Position numbers and translations under genes: made by a program. DNA of 23,646 nt, from positions 1 through 23,646 of the forward strand of contig CAJMNK010000031.1 in assembly GCA_905214905.1 (NCBI GenBank), given 5' to 3'. Source of the DNA: an uncultured bacterium (GTDB taxonomy: Bacteria; Actinomycetota; Coriobacteriia; Coriobacteriales; Coriobacteriaceae). This document shows, piece by piece, positions 15,762 to 21,969 of the stretch; within the stretch, counting starts at the first letter, position 1; every line of letters begins with the position of its first letter. The notes beneath the pieces are model-generated. The model ran no database searches. It was not told where the DNA came from and worked only from the letters and a program-made list of their open reading frames with translations.

Positions 15762-16568
15762 ATGGATAAACCATTTAAATCTATTGATGAGCAGATTGCT
15801 ATTCTTGAAAGCCGTGGACTCGAATGCGATAACAATACTCGTTTAGTTTTGGAACGCGAGGGATACTATCCGGTTATTAACGGCTACAAGGATTTGTTTC
15901 TCGACCAGCGTGGAGATTCTTGCCACGAGCTATTCGTAAAAGGTACGAAGTTTTCTGATATATATCGTTTATTCGAATTTGACCGTTCATTGCGTCTGCT
16001 CATGTTTGAATACTTTAACAAGGCGGAAGCAGTGCTTAAAACCGTCTGTTCTTATCGTTTCGCAATGGCCCATAAAGATAACCCGGAGGCATACCTGGAT
16101 AGAAGATCCTACCGTGCCGATGCTGGTTATCGAAAAAAGATCGACATGCTTATTGGTGATTTCGAGAAGGTGCTGTGTAGGTCTCAAAAATGGAAAAGCG
16201 ATTATAAAAGGGACTACATTCGGCATTATGAGAATAATCACGACAATACGCCGGTATGGATTCTTATGAATTATTTGATGCTTGGTCAGGCATTCAAGTT
16301 CTATGAGTTTCAGCCAGAAAGCATGAGAAATTCCATTGCCAAGTCGTTTTCTGATCTTTATTCCGAGACGCATGAAGTCGATAAGCGCATCAGCCCGCGT
16401 AGGCTAAGACTTGCATACGATCACATTAAAGATTTTCGAAATATCTGTGCGCATGACGAACGTCTATTCTGCGCCAGGGTGTCTCCGTCTCACGATGTCA
16501 ATCTAGTAGGGGTTTTAAGCGATCTTGAGCTAGTGCTGACTGAGGATGACTATAAGATGTTACGATGA
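15762..16568 (+). CDS. AbiF/AbiD-like abortive-infection protein (Abi_2 family, HEPN), ends early at an in-frame TGA
   Basis: A 268-aa reading frame with the family opening SIDEQIAILESRGLECDN, the middle FEFDRSLRLLMFEYFNKAEAVL, and the HEPN ribonuclease motif R226-N-I-C-A-H231 within DFRNICAHDERLF. Abi_2 proteins act in abortive infection, probably by cutting RNA in the infected cell. AAGGGG lies five bases before the ATG. The frame stays open for 41 more codons after the TGA at 16566-16568, up to TAA at 16692-16694. That stretch reads like the usual Abi_2 C-terminal helix and ending, with VLFAMGV where the family often has a V-L-x-x-M-G-F-P type end. The gene therefore seems truncated by a nonsense codon from 310 to 268 aa. 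The HEPN motif lies before the stop, so activity may remain. Confidence 0.82.
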   Translation: MDKPFKSIDEQIAILESRGLECDNNTRLVLEREGYYPVINGYKDLFLDQRGDSCHELFVKGTKFSDIYRLFEFDRSLRLLMFEYFNKAEAVLKTVCSYRFAMAHKDNPEAYLDRRSYRADAGYRKKIDMLIGDFEKVLCRSQKWKSDYKRDYIRHYENNHDNTPVWILMNYLMLGQAFKFYEFQPESMRNSIAKSFSDLYSETHEVDKRISPRRLRLAYDHIKDFRNICAHDERLFCARVSPSHDVNLVGVLSDLELVLTEDDYKMLR

Positions 16569-16694
16569 AATATACTGCTTGATGCACTTAAGTTGAGCGA
16601 CGAGCTCAGCAACGATGCCAGCGCAAAGGTGCTTTTCGCTATGGGTGTTAACGATTTATCGAGTGTGTTTCCTAGGGAAATATTGGGGTCGTAA
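16569..16694 (+). pseudogene. In-frame C-terminal tail of the AbiF-like gene beyond the TGA
   Basis: Forty-one sense codons in the same frame as the upstream gene, rich in Leu, Asp, Ser and Lys (LLDALKLSDELSNDASAK, then VLFAMGVNDL), end with TAA at 16692. The composition is helical and protein-like, and the total of 310 codons fits the usual Abi_2 length. It has no ribosome-binding site of its own. Confidence 0.6.
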
Positions 16695-16806
16695 TCGACG
16701 CGAGCGATGAATTTACTCTACAAGTTGGATGCGCATGAGATTGCGCAGAGCGGGCGGGACGTTGCCCATTGGTGGCGTCCCGCCCGCGCTTCGTTGGCTA
16801 TACGTG
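16695..16806. repeat. Short spacer with a 12-bp G/C-rich hairpin
   Basis: GCGGGCGGGACG (16750-16761) and CGTCCCGCCCGC (16776-16787) are perfect complements over a 14-base loop. No T tract follows on either strand. It lies between the AbiF-like gene and the decayed surface-protein gene, where base composition jumps from A/T-rich to strongly G/C-rich. It could mark an insertion or recombination boundary. Confidence 0.5.
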
Positions 16807-17585
16807 ATGCGGCAGCTCCAGCATGAGGCCGTCTCGCGCTTCTTCGAGACTCGCCTGGCCTGCCTATGCGTTTTGCTAGGCGGGCCTTCTTATGCCGCGG
16901 GTGTGGATAGCCTTACCATTGTGGGGCAGACCTTCGACGAGCCGGGTGTCTCGGGCCCCGGCTGGGTGGCGCGCACGTTATTGCTGCTGGCGACGGATCG
17001 GTCGATGATTGTCGCTTCTTTGGTGTGTACGCCTCCGATGGCCAGTTTGCCATGGACGCCTCCTGGGTGTACGCGACCGGCGCCATAGCCGATGTTGTCT
17101 GCGAGAGTGACTCACTTACGTCCGCGCAGTTTGTGACGCCGGCGGGCGGGGCCTTTGGTATCGCCTGCGTGATGGACGCCAGCGGGGCCGTAGCGCTGCG
17201 TGTGGTAATTGAACCCGCGGGCGCCCTGCCGCCGGCGGGGAAGACCCAGCCCGGTACCGATGAACCTGCCGGTGGCAATCCCGCGGGGGATACAAAGCCC
17301 GGAAGCGAAGGAAAGCATAGCGACGAGAACAAGCCCAGCGAAGATTCCGCCCCCACGCCTGATTCGTCGCCCAAGTCGGACGCCAGGCCCGCGTCCGCGT
17401 CCATCAAGACGCCTGCGACCAAGACCACCAAAAAGACCAAGCCCACAACAACGCAAGCCGCCGCGCTCCCTAAGACCGGCCACGGCGACTGGGCGGTTGC
17501 GTGCCTTGCCTTCGTCTTCCTAGGTATGTTATTGGTCACCATAAAAGTTCGGGCTCTTCGCTGGGGGCCTTATGTGCCAATGTAG
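16807..17585 (+). pseudogene. Decayed LPXTG cell-wall-anchored surface protein gene
   Basis: Two frames together look like one surface protein. From ATG 16807 a signal-peptide-like stretch (LACLCVLLGGPSYAAG) is followed by VDSLTIVGQTFDEPGVSGPGW. The frame then loses sense. The neighbouring frame carries HVIAAGDGSVDDCRFFGVYA, AMDASWVYATGAIADVV and VALRVVIEPAG, then a Pro/Lys/Ser/Thr wall-spanning stretch, LPKTG, a hydrophobic segment (WAVACLAFVFLGMLLVTI) and a basic tail, ending at 17585. A GTG at 17025 could start a 186-aa product, but it would lack a signal peptide. The change of frame at about 16,965-16,975 suggests an internal deletion that removed the body of the protein. The tail after the hydrophobic part is longer than usual (about 13 residues). 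A sortase would anchor an intact homologue to peptidoglycan. Confidence 0.6.
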
Positions 17586-17663
17586 TTTCTACTGCCTCTT
17601 TCCCGCATTTCTCTGAGTCAATAATGCAGATTGCTTGAACTCGGCTTGGGGCTTGCCATGTAT

Positions 17664-17693
17664 TTGAATTTGGCTAAACTTAACCTATAAGTT
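17664..17693 (+). promoter_or_regulatory. Promoter and palindromic operator of the toxin-antitoxin-chaperone operon
   Basis: TTGAAT (17664-17669) and TATAAG (17686-17691) are 16 bases apart, matching four and five of six consensus bases. The inverted repeat AACTTA-ACCTA-TAAGTT (17677-17693) covers the -10 box. A GTTAAC palindrome follows at 17691-17696. An operator over the -10 box is what one expects for autorepression by a HigA-type antitoxin; the binding itself is inference. Confidence 0.6.
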
Positions 17694-17732
17694 AACCACA
17701 TTTGGTTTTATCTGAGGCGGAGGGGGTGGCCT

Positions 17733-18140
17733 TTGGTTAGTGACTATGAACTTGTCGAATATGCTGATCCCGAGGGACGACCTTTTTGGGAACTAACCAC
17801 CTCCCCTGAGAACTCTCAATTTCAGAAGATGATGTCTGATCCTAAAACGAAGTTTACCGCCCGTAAAATGATCAATCAGATTTCAAAAGTCTATGACTAC
17901 GGGCTAAAGGATGTCAGTGGAACGTCAAAGCTTCGATGTATCGAGCCTAAGATTGGACTATACGAACTCAAGGGTTTTGATGGGGTTAATCGAGAAATGG
18001 TCTACGCGATTTGCCAAGGCGTGGACAAGATTGTTTTGCTTTTTTGGTTTAAGGGCCATCAAGGCTCGGGAAATATTTCCAAAGAAATTAAACGCGCAAA
18101 ACAGTTGGCCCCGATAGCAAAGCAGCTTTTGGAGTCATAG
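17733..18140 (+). CDS. higB: HigB-like toxin (RelE superfamily, Gp49-like)
   Basis: A 135-aa basic protein whose C-terminal half (KLRCIEPKIGLYELKGFDG, then MVYAICQGVDKIVLLFWFKGHQG) follows the HigB/RelE pattern. That pattern has a beta strand with Arg, L-x-E-L-K, a second strand ending in hydrophobic residues and Phe-x-K, then a Lys-rich helix (ISKEIKRAKQLA). HigB toxins cut mRNA on the ribosome. The N-terminal 30 residues are variable and unassigned. The start is TTG at 17733 with a strong GGAGGGGG six bases upstream. The XRE-type antitoxin follows after 39 bases, and toxin-first order is typical of HigBA. Confidence 0.75.
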   Translation: MVSDYELVEYADPEGRPFWELTTSPENSQFQKMMSDPKTKFTARKMINQISKVYDYGLKDVSGTSKLRCIEPKIGLYELKGFDGVNREMVYAICQGVDKIVLLFWFKGHQGSGNISKEIKRAKQLAPIAKQLLES

Positions 18141-18179
18141 CGTCGGCTTTTTTGCCCGCTTACGAAACGGAGACTTGTA

Positions 18180-18572
18180 ATGGTTAAGGTCGATTTATCA
18201 GACTTTTACGCGGAAACGGAAACGAGCGAAACCCGTGCCTATGAGCACGCACTAGATATTGAGTTTATTGTTCATCGCGAGATGCAGCGCTCGGGCTTGA
18301 GTAAAAGTGAGCTGGCAAAGCGTATGGGCGTGAGTCTTCAGTCGCTTTCGAAATTGTTGAATTCTCAGCCCAACATGACGCTGAAAACAATCGCAAAGTT
18401 TGAGCTTGCGTTGGGTATCAAAATCATTCCTCAGGTCATTTCCAGTTATTCGAATGAGGCGCCGTTTTCTTCGTCTAATAACTCTGTCCGAGAACAATGG
18501 TCTTCATTTAACAGCGACTGCTCGGCGAAACGATTGAACTTTGAGATGATTCCGGGAGGTTTGGCTGCATGA
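18180..18572 (+). CDS. higA: HigA-like XRE antitoxin with a C-terminal extension (candidate chaperone-addiction segment)
   Basis: The 130-aa protein has an HTH_XRE domain at residues about 28-85 (GLSKSELAKRMGVSLQSLSKLL, then MTLKTIAKFELALGIKI). It would neutralise the toxin and repress the operon through the palindrome over the promoter. Residues about 88-130 are an extra tail, Ser/Asn-rich with Trp107 and Phe110 in REQWSSF. In toxin-antitoxin-chaperone systems such a tail (ChAD) makes the antitoxin unstable unless a SecB-like chaperone binds it. A SecB-like gene follows with an ATGA overlap, which fits. GGAG lies about seven bases before the ATG. Confidence 0.8.
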   Translation: MVKVDLSDFYAETETSETRAYEHALDIEFIVHREMQRSGLSKSELAKRMGVSLQSLSKLLNSQPNMTLKTIAKFELALGIKIIPQVISSYSNEAPFSSSNNSVREQWSSFNSDCSAKRLNFEMIPGGLAA

Positions 18573-19018
18573 GCAAGGATTTCATTGCGCCTATTCAGGT
18601 TGTTCATTTGTTTGTTGTCGACTCAACTTTTCATATCGAGAATGAGCCCTCCCAGAATATGGATTTAAAAGTTGACGTTAGCTATCAGGACGTCCATCTA
18701 TTGAGGAACAAGGCGGGCGAGCGTGCAGACTTAAAGCTGTATGTGTGTGGCAGTCTGATTGATAGGGACGATGCAAAGGAAAAAATGCGCGCTGATGTGA
18801 CGGTTGCTATTTCGGTGTCAACAAAAATGCCGTTCGACATTTCAGACGATGAAGCGCGCCGTTATCTTCTCTCTAATGCGATTTCCATGGCGTATGGTCA
18901 CGCTAAGAGCTATCTGATGGTCGTTACTGGACTTTCGCCCATGGGGGCTTTGACGCTGCCGGCAATTCTTCCTTCGGAATTGGCAGCGGACAGCGATGCA
19001 TCTTTCCAAAGTGAGTAA
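18569..19018 (+). CDS. SecB-like chaperone of a toxin-antitoxin-chaperone (TAC) system
   Basis: A 149-aa protein with no signal peptide. Its C-terminal part (ISMAYGHAKSYLMVVTGLSP then MGALTLPAILP, residues 105-135) follows the SecB end pattern: Y-A-R then a helix, then G-F-P-P-L-x-L-x-P. The N-terminal two thirds alternate hydrophobic residues in four strand-like stretches, as in the SecB fold (VVHLFVVDSTFHIE; DLKVDVSYQDVHL; DLKLYVCGSLID; ADVTVAISVST). Together with the HigB-HigA pair upstream, the order equals the Mycobacterium tuberculosis TAC locus Rv1955-Rv1956-Rv1957. It would bind the antitoxin tail and protect it. Sequence identity to true SecB is low, so the call leans on the last 45 residues and the context. 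Confidence 0.68.
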   Translation: MSKDFIAPIQVVHLFVVDSTFHIENEPSQNMDLKVDVSYQDVHLLRNKAGERADLKLYVCGSLIDRDDAKEKMRADVTVAISVSTKMPFDISDDEARRYLLSNAISMAYGHAKSYLMVVTGLSPMGALTLPAILPSELAADSDASFQSE

Positions 19019-19068
19019 GTTGTTCTCGAGTTGGATTTTGCCTGCCGCTGTGTGCAAATGTAACGGGG

Positions 19069-19108
19069 TGCCGAATCGGTAGTCTGACTGATTCGGCATT
19101 TATATTTC
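19069..19108 (+). terminator. Terminator of the TAC operon
   Basis: TGCCGAATC (19069-19077) and GATTCGGCA (19090-19098) form a perfect 9-bp stem over a 12-base loop. TTTATATTT follows. Confidence 0.75.
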
Positions 19109-19229
19109 GAAGTTTCTAGTTGAAGCCCGTGCTGCGACAGCTAAATTGACCGTGACGTCCCGTCTTGCGACACGCATGTAGCTCCGCACGGGTATCATGG
19201 TGAAAGCGATTTCAACGACAGGGGTGCTC

Positions 19230-20210
19230 GTGGTAAAGATGAAAGATGTGGCCGAGCTGGCGGGCGTTTCGAGCGCCGCCGTCTCGCGCTACCTCAATGG
19301 TGGGTATATCTCGGCGGACAAGGCCGAGCGCATTAAGCAGGCGATTGAGCTGACCGGATACGTGCGATCCAGCCAGGCTCGCGCGCTGCGAACCGGTTCC
19401 ACCAAGCTCATCGGCGTCATCGTGCCTAAGATTAATTCCGAGTCGGTGAGCCGCATTACGGCGGGCATCGGGCAGGTGCTTGGCCGCCGCGGCTACCAGA
19501 TGCTTCTTGCCAATACCGATAACGTCCCCGATCGCGAGCTCGAATACCTCGATTTATTCCAAAACCATCCGGTCGATGGCATTGTGCTGGTGGCAACTAT
19601 GATTACCGGCGAGCATCGCCGGGCGATTGAGTCGTGCCGTGTGCCCATTGTGTTGATCGGCCAACATGTCGAGGGCGCGGCGTGCGTCTATCACGACGAT
19701 TACGAGGCCGCTTTCGAGCTGGGTCAGGCACTCGCGAAGCGTGCTGAGGGCAAGATCGCCTACATCGGAGTTGCCGAGGAAGACCGTGCCGCCGGTTATG
19801 ACCGTCGTCGTGGTTTTGAGGCCGGCTTGCGCGCCGCGGGCGTGGCACTTGATTCGAGCCTGATTTGCCAGGGGTCCTTTACGCTCGACTCGGGCTATCG
19901 CGCTGCACGCGAACTGCTCTCCGTCGATCCCGATGTTTCGCTTATCGCGTGCGCGACCGATACTATGGCGGCCGGCGCCCTGCGCGCTCTTGACGAGGTT
20001 CGCGGCATGGGCGAGGGTGTGCGTCGCGTGAGCGGTTTTGGCGACAACGCATTTTTGCGCGCGCTGACGGACGGCATTCCCACCGTGCATTACGGCTACC
20101 TGACCAGCGGCGTCGAGGCGACTAATATGTTGCTCAATACGCTCGATGGCGTGGAGGGGGAGAGCGGTTTAAAGACGCTCAAGCTCGGCCATCAGCTGAT
20201 GAATGTCTAG
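19230..20210 (+). CDS. LacI-family transcriptional regulator
   Basis: A 326-aa LacI/GalR regulator. The N-terminal HTH and hinge helix are clear (MKDVAELAGVSSAAVSRYLN and ISADKAERIKQAIELTGYV, then RSSQARALRTGSTKLIGVIV). A type 1 periplasmic-binding-protein fold follows to the end, including VDGIVLVATM, PIVLIGQ, CVYHDDYEAAFELG and SLIACATDTMAAGALRAL. I chose GTG 19230 because AGGGG (19220-19224) is five bases upstream and the protein then starts two residues before the conserved MKDVAELAG; ATG 19197 adds 11 residues and has no clear site. No sugar transporter or enzyme gene adjoins it, so the regulon and ligand are unknown. A/T content falls again compared with the TAC genes. Confidence 0.92.
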   Translation: MVKMKDVAELAGVSSAAVSRYLNGGYISADKAERIKQAIELTGYVRSSQARALRTGSTKLIGVIVPKINSESVSRITAGIGQVLGRRGYQMLLANTDNVPDRELEYLDLFQNHPVDGIVLVATMITGEHRRAIESCRVPIVLIGQHVEGAACVYHDDYEAAFELGQALAKRAEGKIAYIGVAEEDRAAGYDRRRGFEAGLRAAGVALDSSLICQGSFTLDSGYRAARELLSVDPDVSLIACATDTMAAGALRALDEVRGMGEGVRRVSGFGDNAFLRALTDGIPTVHYGYLTSGVEATNMLLNTLDGVEGESGLKTLKLGHQLMNV

Positions 20211-20240
20211 GCTTACGTGATCTACCGCGCGCTCAACGTT

Positions 20241-20271
20241 TAGGCGTTCAGTCGCCTATCGGCGCTATACT
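20241..20271 (+). promoter_or_regulatory. Promoter-like -10 box with upstream palindrome before the PLP-fold gene
   Basis: TATACT (20266-20271) is a good -10 box. No convincing -35 lies at 16-18 bases. Just upstream the palindrome TAGGCG-TTCAGT-CGCCTA (20241-20258) occupies the -35 region. Transcription from here would start near 20278, directly before a strong terminator hairpin. Confidence 0.4.
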
Positions 20272-20281
20272 GCAGCCGTTG

Positions 20282-20322
20282 CCCACGATGCGGGGAACAC
20301 CCGCATCGTGGGTTTTTGTTTT
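20282..20322 (+). terminator. Strong rho-independent terminator between the LacI-family and PLP-fold genes
   Basis: A perfect 13-bp stem (20282-20294 with 20300-20312) with loop GAACA is followed by TTTTTGTTTT. It can end lacI-family transcripts. It also lies in the putative leader of the gene at 20339, only about 17 bases before its start codon, so it could act as an attenuator. Confidence 0.85.
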
Positions 20323-20338
20323 GAAGGGACGGTACCGC

Positions 20339-21331
20339 ATGGGCGTACAGCAGCTAGAAGAGGCCTGGGCTTTGAGGACCGGTGCGCGTGAGGCGCGGTT
20401 GCTTGCGGCCCCGCATGTGCCGGCAGCGCTGTCGCAGCTGGGGATTGTGCGTCCCGGTGACCGCTTGGTGGCCTTTGCGGACGACTTTGCCGATGCGTTT
20501 GCGTGCGGCTTTGATGGCTGCGATGTCGCGCTGGTGGGCTCGCCGTCCGCCGAGGCGTTTGCCGCTGCGTCCGAGGGCTTTGATGCTTCGTTTGATGCCG
20601 AGGGTCCGCACCTGTGGTGGTTTGTGAACTCCATCGGCGGGTTTGGTCTGCGTGTGCCCGATCTGCGCGCTCTGGGTCGGGCGGCGCGTGAGGCCCATGC
20701 GCTGCTGGTTGTAGACAACACCGTGGCGTCGGCTTTTGGCTGCGATTCGCTGCGGCTGGGTGCTGCGCTGTCGCTCGAGGCGCTCGATCGCGTGTGCGCC
20801 GGCAAGGCTCCGCGCAAGCTCGTTGCCGCTTCGGTGGCGCGTTCGCAGCTCAAGCGCCATCATGTGGATGCTGCTGCCGAGTGCGCGAATGCGTTGTTTG
20901 CGGGTTGCCGTGCTTTGTCACTCGACCTTTCTACCGAGGAGGCGGGTGTGCTGGAGCGGGGGCTGGACACGCTCGATGCCCGCATGCAGGAGCATTTCGA
21001 CCGCGCCCGTGCGCTGGCCGAGTATCTGGCCGCCAACGAAATGGTGCGCAACGTGCGCTATCCCGGGCTGAGCTCGCATCCTGACCATGCTGTTGCAACG
21101 GGAATCCTGGAGCACGGATTTGGGCCAGCAGTTGAATTTGACCTTATTGAGCGTAGCGCGGGAGAGCTGTTCGATGCTTTGCCGGGGGAGTTTCGCACAT
21201 CGCCCGCCGGCGGCGCAACGACGCGCCTCTCTGCTCCGCGAGGTAAGCAGGGGAGCACCATCCGCCTCTTCGCCGGCACCGACAACCCCCTGGTCGCGGC
21301 AGCCACCCTAGACAACGCCCTCCGCAAGTAG
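20339..21331 (+). CDS. Degenerate Cys/Met-metabolism PLP-fold protein (cystathionine synthase/lyase family)
   Basis: A 330-aa protein of the fold-type I family that includes MetB and MetC. The small-domain part is well kept (RARALAEYLAANEMVRNVRYPGL, then SHPDHAVA and GFGPAVEFDLIE), as is VVDNT with Asp126, which would face the pyridine nitrogen. The usual lysine motif (S-x-T-K-Y-x-x-G-H) does not appear. The equivalent stretch LGAALSLEALDRVCAGK places Arg151 where Lys is expected, with Lys156 and Lys160 nearby. It is also about 50 residues shorter than typical family members. It may be catalytically dead or altered, for example as a regulatory paralogue. The ATG at 20339 has GAAGGGA about nine bases upstream; the longer frame from 20279 runs through the terminator and is rejected. 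Confidence 0.7.
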   Translation: MGVQQLEEAWALRTGAREARLLAAPHVPAALSQLGIVRPGDRLVAFADDFADAFACGFDGCDVALVGSPSAEAFAAASEGFDASFDAEGPHLWWFVNSIGGFGLRVPDLRALGRAAREAHALLVVDNTVASAFGCDSLRLGAALSLEALDRVCAGKAPRKLVAASVARSQLKRHHVDAAAECANALFAGCRALSLDLSTEEAGVLERGLDTLDARMQEHFDRARALAEYLAANEMVRNVRYPGLSSHPDHAVATGILEHGFGPAVEFDLIERSAGELFDALPGEFRTSPAGGATTRLSAPRGKQGSTIRLFAGTDNPLVAAATLDNALRK

Positions 21332-21435
21332 CTAATTTGGGACGGGGCTTTTTTAGCTACCCAATGTCATTTTTTGCTATGAGTCAAGAATGCTCTGGAT
21401 GGTAGCTAAAAAAGGCCCCGTCCCAAATTGGCTAC
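21328..21435. repeat. 35-base inverted repeat between convergent genes, probable bidirectional terminator
   Basis: Arm 1 (21328-21362) and arm 2 (21401-21435) are reverse complements apart from one extra G and one mismatch, around a 38-base centre. Each arm holds GGGACGGGGC next to a run of six T (or the complement). The TAG stop of the + strand gene (21329-21331) and that of the - strand gene (21432-21434) lie at equivalent places in the two arms. It can serve as terminator in both directions, and its size and symmetry also resemble a small palindromic mobile repeat. Confidence 0.75.
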
Positions 21436-21776
21436 TCTTTGATGCTGGCGATGAGGGCGTCGGCTTTGGTGGCAATGACTTGGTTTATGTCGGCCTGCAG
21501 CTCCTCGTAGACCGCTATGGCGCGCTCGCCGGCAGGCGTGAGCGTGGATCCGCGGGCGCCGTCGCGCTCGATGAGTTTGCATCCCAGCTGCCCTTCGGCT
21601 TCGTTCACAATGCGCCAAGCCTTGGAATAGGCCATGCCCATGCTTTTGGCGGCGCGGTTGAGCGAGTGCTCGCGGGCAATACCCTGCAGCAACAAGACGC
21701 AGCCGTGACCAAACACGCCCGGCAGATCTTTGTCGCACGCTTGAATGACCAACTTTGCCGTCGTCTTGTACTCCAT
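21432..21776 (-). CDS. ModE-like winged-helix transcriptional regulator (LysR-type HTH only)
   Basis: A 114-aa protein consisting of a winged helix-turn-helix of the ModE N-terminal/LysR type: GCVLLLQGIAREHSLNRAAK, SMGMAYSKAWRIVNEAEGQL, then GCKLIERDGARGSTLTPAG, ending in a short helix. It has no molybdate-binding TOBE domains. Single-domain ModE-like proteins often control molybdenum-dependent or unrelated genes; no such target is adjacent. The ATG (21774-21776) has TAAGG a few bases upstream. The inverted repeat GCGTTTGC-TGG-GCAAACGC (21800-21818) lies just upstream and may be its own operator. Confidence 0.85.
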   Translation of the reverse strand: MEYKTTAKLVIQACDKDLPGVFGHGCVLLLQGIAREHSLNRAAKSMGMAYSKAWRIVNEAEGQLGCKLIERDGARGSTLTPAGERAIAVYEELQADINQVIATKADALIASIKE

Positions 21777-21799
21777 GTGCCTTACGTCTCCCCGCTAAA

Positions 21800-21818
21800 G
21801 CGTTTGCTGGGCAAACGC
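21800..21818. promoter_or_regulatory. Palindrome in the shared upstream region of the ModE-like gene and guaB
   Basis: GCGTTTGC and GCAAACGC are perfect 8-base arms around TGG. It sits 24 bases upstream of the ModE-like start codon, a common operator position. The match to any known site is not established. Confidence 0.45.
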
Positions 21819-21861
21819 AAAGCGTGCGTCAAACCCTCGTGTGCTCTTCTTAAATCATGCA

Positions 21862-21911
21862 TTGTAGCAGTCAAAGTGCGTTAAGATACTTCCCCAGTAT
21901 TGGGCGCCCAA
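21862..21911 (+). promoter_or_regulatory. guaB promoter with a palindrome near the transcription start
   Basis: TTGTAG (21862-21867) and GATACT (21885-21890) are 17 bases apart. The perfect palindrome TTGGGCGCCCAA (21900-21911) begins about where transcription would start. It could be an operator or fold at the 5' end of the message. About 60 further leader bases precede AGGAG (21961-21965). Confidence 0.45.
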
Positions 21912-21969
21912 GGTTGGGCTGGGTCCTACGAGGCCTGCAGCCGACCGGTCGCATGGAAAAAGGAGAAAC

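Noticed and set aside
10892..19018. CRISPR array or phage integration signs within the defence island
   Set aside because: No spaced direct repeats, integrase, att-type repeats or transposase were seen on either strand.
20279..20338. Longer start for the PLP-fold protein
   Set aside because: The extra codons run through a perfect terminator hairpin and its T run, and no ribosome-binding site precedes 20279.
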